DNA of 64,000 bases from a virus: the IMG/VR virus record IMGVR_UViG_3300049043_000112, positions 62,001 through 126,000 of that record, one strand, 5' to 3'. This document shows positions 61,328-64,000 of this stretch, piece by piece. Under the pieces are notes generated by a model that saw nothing but the letters and a program-made list of their open reading frames with translations, made no database searches and had not been told where the DNA came from. How positions within the stretch are numbered: the stretch's first letter is position 1; every line of letters starts with the position of its first letter. Both the position numbers and the translations under genes were made by a program.

Positions 61328-63640
61328 TTATTCGTATGTAATAGACCAACCTTTAAATCTTAAAAATTCAATTGTATCCAGAGCTGTGCCACTTGGAAGA
61401 GCATTACTACGCAAGTTAACTGTAACTCCACCACGTTTTACTGCATTATAATTCGTAAACAAATCTGCAATAATTGCATTTACTGCCTGTTGAGTTAAAA
61501 GATTTCCAGAAAGATCAAGATATCTAAGATTATAAATTTTTGAAAATGCACCAGGAGTATAACTAGATAATTTATTATTAAATAAAATTAAGTAATAAAG
61601 TCTTGGGCAGTCACCAAAATCTGGAATTGCACCAGATATTTGATTATTGTGAGCATAAAAATAAACCAGATTTGGTAAGTTTTGAAACTGTTGTAGAGAA
61701 GTAAACTGATTATTATAAAGATAAAGATAAGTTAAATTGGAAAGATTTTTATATGCTGGTACAGCACCACTAAAAGCATTATAACTTACATCGACATAAT
61801 AAATGTTTCTGTTTGCAGCAAAGTTAGGTACTGTTCCAGTAAAATTATTGTAATGAAGTACAAGATAAGTTAAACTTGGACAGGCAGCAAGACTTGGAAA
61901 ACTTCCTGTTGTTCTTCCATAGGAAATATACCAAAGATAATATAGACTTGGCGTATATGAAAATGCGTTTGGATGAATTGGTGTTGTTAGTAAGTTTCCA
62001 GATTGTATGAGGCAATATTGAAGATTCGGAGATAATTCAAAGGTTTTTTCTGGAATAACATAACTTGTATCACCACTAATATCTCCACCAGTCAGTGCAG
62101 TATATCTTAATTCAAGATATGATAAACTTGTATTTGTAAACTTTGGCATTGCACCAGTTAATGGTGATGCATAGAAATACAAAGTACTTAGTGAACTGCA
62201 ACCATTAAACTTATAAACATTACTGCCAGTAAAAATACTTCCAATATTTCTACAATAATAACCATAAAATGTAGTTAGAGATGTTCTAGTACTTAAATCG
62301 GGGCATGGTAATCCAGTGCTGTGAATGCTAACATATTGAATTTTAGTGTTAGATGAAGAGATACTAAAAGTTGGATCAGTCAGATAATAATTTCCACCTA
62401 AATCTAAAGAAACTAGATTTGTAAGGTCTTTTAAATTATAATTACTGCCACTTGTTGTTCCGAATGCTCTAAAATCATTTCCATAAACATTATAAGTTTC
62501 GCAGGTATTTGGAACATTTGGCAATGTACAATTAGCATCTGCATTATCTGGATGGAAATATGGTCCACTACTTCTAGATAAATTTAATGTGGTTAATGTT
62601 GTAAATCGGTTGCTAATTAGATTTTCTGGAATTGAACCATAAAAAGTTCCACCAAGAGTTAAATTCTTAAGTCCTGTAGGTATTTTTGTAACAATGTTTG
62701 AATTTAAACTTCTTTCAGTTGCAGTTTCACTTAAGTATAATGGATTTTGATTTAAAAATAAGTTTTGTATACTAGGAGCAACGAAAGTAAAATCTGGAAA
62801 ATTAACAAGACTATTACTTGCAAGATTAAAACTAGTTAAATTCTGAAACTTAACTGCAGGTATACTTGAAATATTTGCAGAATTAATTGTTACAGATGAA
62901 ATATTATCAGGATTATAATAATACTGAATATATCTTTCTTTTGAAACTGCAGAACGATAACGAATTGTTGTACCTTGATTTGGAAATCTTGTAAATGAAT
63001 TTGCGTTATCAGTATCTACAATTTTCCAACTTGCTGGAGTATTATTAATTAAAGAAGTAAGTTGAATATTTGCATCTAGGTTTCTAAAGAATCCTGTAAA
63101 TACGACAGGAATTCCTTTCATTGCATAAAGAGATATTGTTCTTCCATCAATATTACACATTATTTTATGTGTAGGAAATTCTGAAGCAAACTCTTTTGCT
63201 TGTGGTGTAAGTGTTGTTTGTAGTCTTGGACCACTTACACTTGGAGATTGTGTTCCAAACTGCAATAGTCCACCAGTAATAATTCCAACTCTTGCACCAT
63301 AAGAAATTGGTGAAGTGTCTAATACTGGAGAGGCACTTGAACTCCAAGCACTGACTCTTGATGTTGAAATGTCTGCGATTTTAACTGTAGCAGAAGGTCC
63401 AGTTCCATCAAGATAACGATAACGAATTGCATTACCACTTAATGCACCGTTTAAAGTTATGTTTCCAAATAAAGTTCTATTGGTTCCTGATTTTGAGTCT
63501 AAAATTGAAGAATATAACTGCGAGTCATAATAATAACAATCTAAAGTCTTATAAAGAGGATTTGATAATCTAGACAGACTAATCCAGTCACCTCTTGTTG
63601 CACCAGCATTTTGCGATCCTCTGATGATATCAAGAATCAA
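61328..63640 (-). CDS. Leucine-rich-repeat tail-fibre-like protein (770 aa plus frameshifted start)
   Basis: A head domain (IIRGSQNAGATRGDWISLSR) precedes many plant-type LRRs of the form LxxLxLxxNxFxGxxPxF: LTYLVLHYNNFTGTVPNF, IYYVDVSYNAFSGAVPAY, LVYFYAHNNQISGAIPDF, LRYLDLSGNLLTQQAV. LRR solenoids bind ligands, so receptor binding is likely. The true start is in 63629-63743. Confidence 0.8.
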   Translation of the reverse strand: MILDIIRGSQNAGATRGDWISLSRLSNPLYKTLDCYYYDSQLYSSILDSKSGTNRTLFGNITLNGALSGNAIRYRYLDGTGPSATVKIADISTSRVSAWSSSASPVLDTSPISYGARVGIITGGLLQFGTQSPSVSGPRLQTTLTPQAKEFASEFPTHKIMCNIDGRTISLYAMKGIPVVFTGFFRNLDANIQLTSLINNTPASWKIVDTDNANSFTRFPNQGTTIRYRSAVSKERYIQYYYNPDNISSVTINSANISSIPAVKFQNLTSFNLASNSLVNFPDFTFVAPSIQNLFLNQNPLYLSETATERSLNSNIVTKIPTGLKNLTLGGTFYGSIPENLISNRFTTLTTLNLSRSSGPYFHPDNADANCTLPNVPNTCETYNVYGNDFRAFGTTSGSNYNLKDLTNLVSLDLGGNYYLTDPTFSISSSNTKIQYVSIHSTGLPCPDLSTRTSLTTFYGYYCRNIGSIFTGSNVYKFNGCSSLSTLYFYASPLTGAMPKFTNTSLSYLELRYTALTGGDISGDTSYVIPEKTFELSPNLQYCLIQSGNLLTTPIHPNAFSYTPSLYYLWYISYGRTTGSFPSLAACPSLTYLVLHYNNFTGTVPNFAANRNIYYVDVSYNAFSGAVPAYKNLSNLTYLYLYNNQFTSLQQFQNLPNLVYFYAHNNQISGAIPDFGDCPRLYYLILFNNKLSSYTPGAFSKIYNLRYLDLSGNLLTQQAVNAIIADLFTNYNAVKRGGVTVNLRSNALPSGTALDTIEFLRFKGWSITYE

Positions 63641-63743
63641 GTGGTGGAAGATTTAATGAATAAAGAGATGTTGTTCTATCTTGAACATCAGAAAGAAAAC
63701 TAGTAACGTTTAAACCAAATAACTTCGGATTGGAAAGTGCCAT
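63629..63743 (-). pseudogene. N-terminal part of the LRR protein, out of frame
   Basis: MALSNPKLFGLNVTSFLSDV then RTTSLYSLNLPPLDS and stop. Dropping one base in GAA near 63635 gives LDIIRGSQNAGA, joining 61328-63640. The span 61328-63743 is 2416 nt, one over a multiple of three. Confidence 0.65.
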
Positions 63744-63744
63744 A

Positions 63745-64000
63745 CTAGATGGTCCTCATAATAAATGCAAGCGCATAGTATGGTGGACGGTTCTCGTGGT
63801 AATCATCTGCACCTGCTGAATTTGTAGAGTCTGGACCAATATCATTAGTTGTTGCAAGTGCATAACGACCACTTTGACTATTAACGTTATTGTTACCAGA
63901 ATATCTTGAAAGTTGGTGCGTGTGTGATGGCATCTCAGCAGTTGTTAGTTGGTGTGCAGTCTCGCCACCAGTGTTTCCAGGTGCATATGCTCCACTTACA
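63745..64000 (-). CDS. Tail collar/fibre protein, C-terminal part (partial at window edge)
   Basis: ETAHQLTTAEMPSHTHQLSR then NVNSQSGRYALATTNDIGPD and NRPPYYALAFIMRTI. The HxLTTAEMPxHxH and NRPPYYALxFIMR patterns are the collar-fibre C-terminus of many phages. The start lies beyond 64000. Confidence 0.75.
   Translation of the reverse strand, partial: VSGAYAPGNTGGETAHQLTTAEMPSHTHQLSRYSGNNNVNSQSGRYALATTNDIGPDSTNSAGADDYHENRPPYYALAFIMRTI

Noticed and set aside
1-64000. tRNA genes, which cyanophages often carry
   Set aside because: I found no T-loop consensus (GTTCRANYC) within a cloverleaf context; a dedicated scan would be decisive.

Overview
The window is part of a T4-like cyanophage genome (a cyanomyovirus infecting Synechococcus or a relative). 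The evidence is a virion block with homologues of T4 gp25 and gp6, T4-type late promoters (TATAAATA and close variants), many small genes of the kind seen in cyanophages, and host-derived metabolic genes: speD (AdoMet decarboxylase), cp12 (Calvin-cycle inhibitor) and a ferredoxin-dependent bilin reductase. Nearly all genes are on the minus strand. Exceptions are four homing endonuclease genes and one structural gene. I saw no tRNA, rRNA or CRISPR array.

Layout. 1-13.6 kb: virion/baseplate genes (a giant beta-rich structural gene of about 3,580 codons, gp6, gp25). 13.6-15.9 kb: speD, a glycosyltransferase-like gene and small conserved genes. 16.0-20.4 kb: a strikingly GC-rich island of about 15 tiny genes, most with their own promoter, interrupted by an AT-rich HNH endonuclease gene. 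20.4-31.2 kb: a KxDG nucleotidyltransferase-like gene, three homing endonucleases, many 30-90 aa genes and a SprT-like protease. 31.2-36 kb: a DNA modification/restriction-like island (split adenine methyltransferase, a GIY-YIG-like/SF2 helicase fusion, a Dam-type methyltransferase). 36-41.3 kb: cp12, bilin reductase, nucleotide-sugar dehydratase and small conserved genes. 41.3-56.9 kb: a long run of overlapping small genes with three GIY-YIG/NUMOD3-type endonucleases. 57-64 kb: SF2 helicase, then tail-fibre-like genes including a leucine-rich-repeat protein.

Three results stand out. (1) About 25 minus-strand promoters share one composite element: TGNCA-N10-TGGCACA, then 28-31 bp, then a -10 box with no -35 box. 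The spacing is nearly invariant, the spacer often holds a terminator hairpin, and some copies lie inside the 3' end of the upstream gene. (2) Several homing endonuclease genes carry the same switch: a long-range stem whose two arms flank a terminator hairpin and a late promoter. This matches the logic known for T4 I-TevI, and the arms covary between copies. (3) At least ten single-base indels, two nonsense codons and two ATG-to-ATA start changes interrupt otherwise conserved genes. Four of the indels are A6-to-A5 in AAAAAG contexts, so sequencing error is the first explanation to test.

The methyltransferase/GIY-YIG-helicase operon (31.2-34.9 kb) is the best candidate for an undescribed system: the two halves of an adenine methyltransferase are encoded as separate proteins in swapped order behind a restriction-like helicase.
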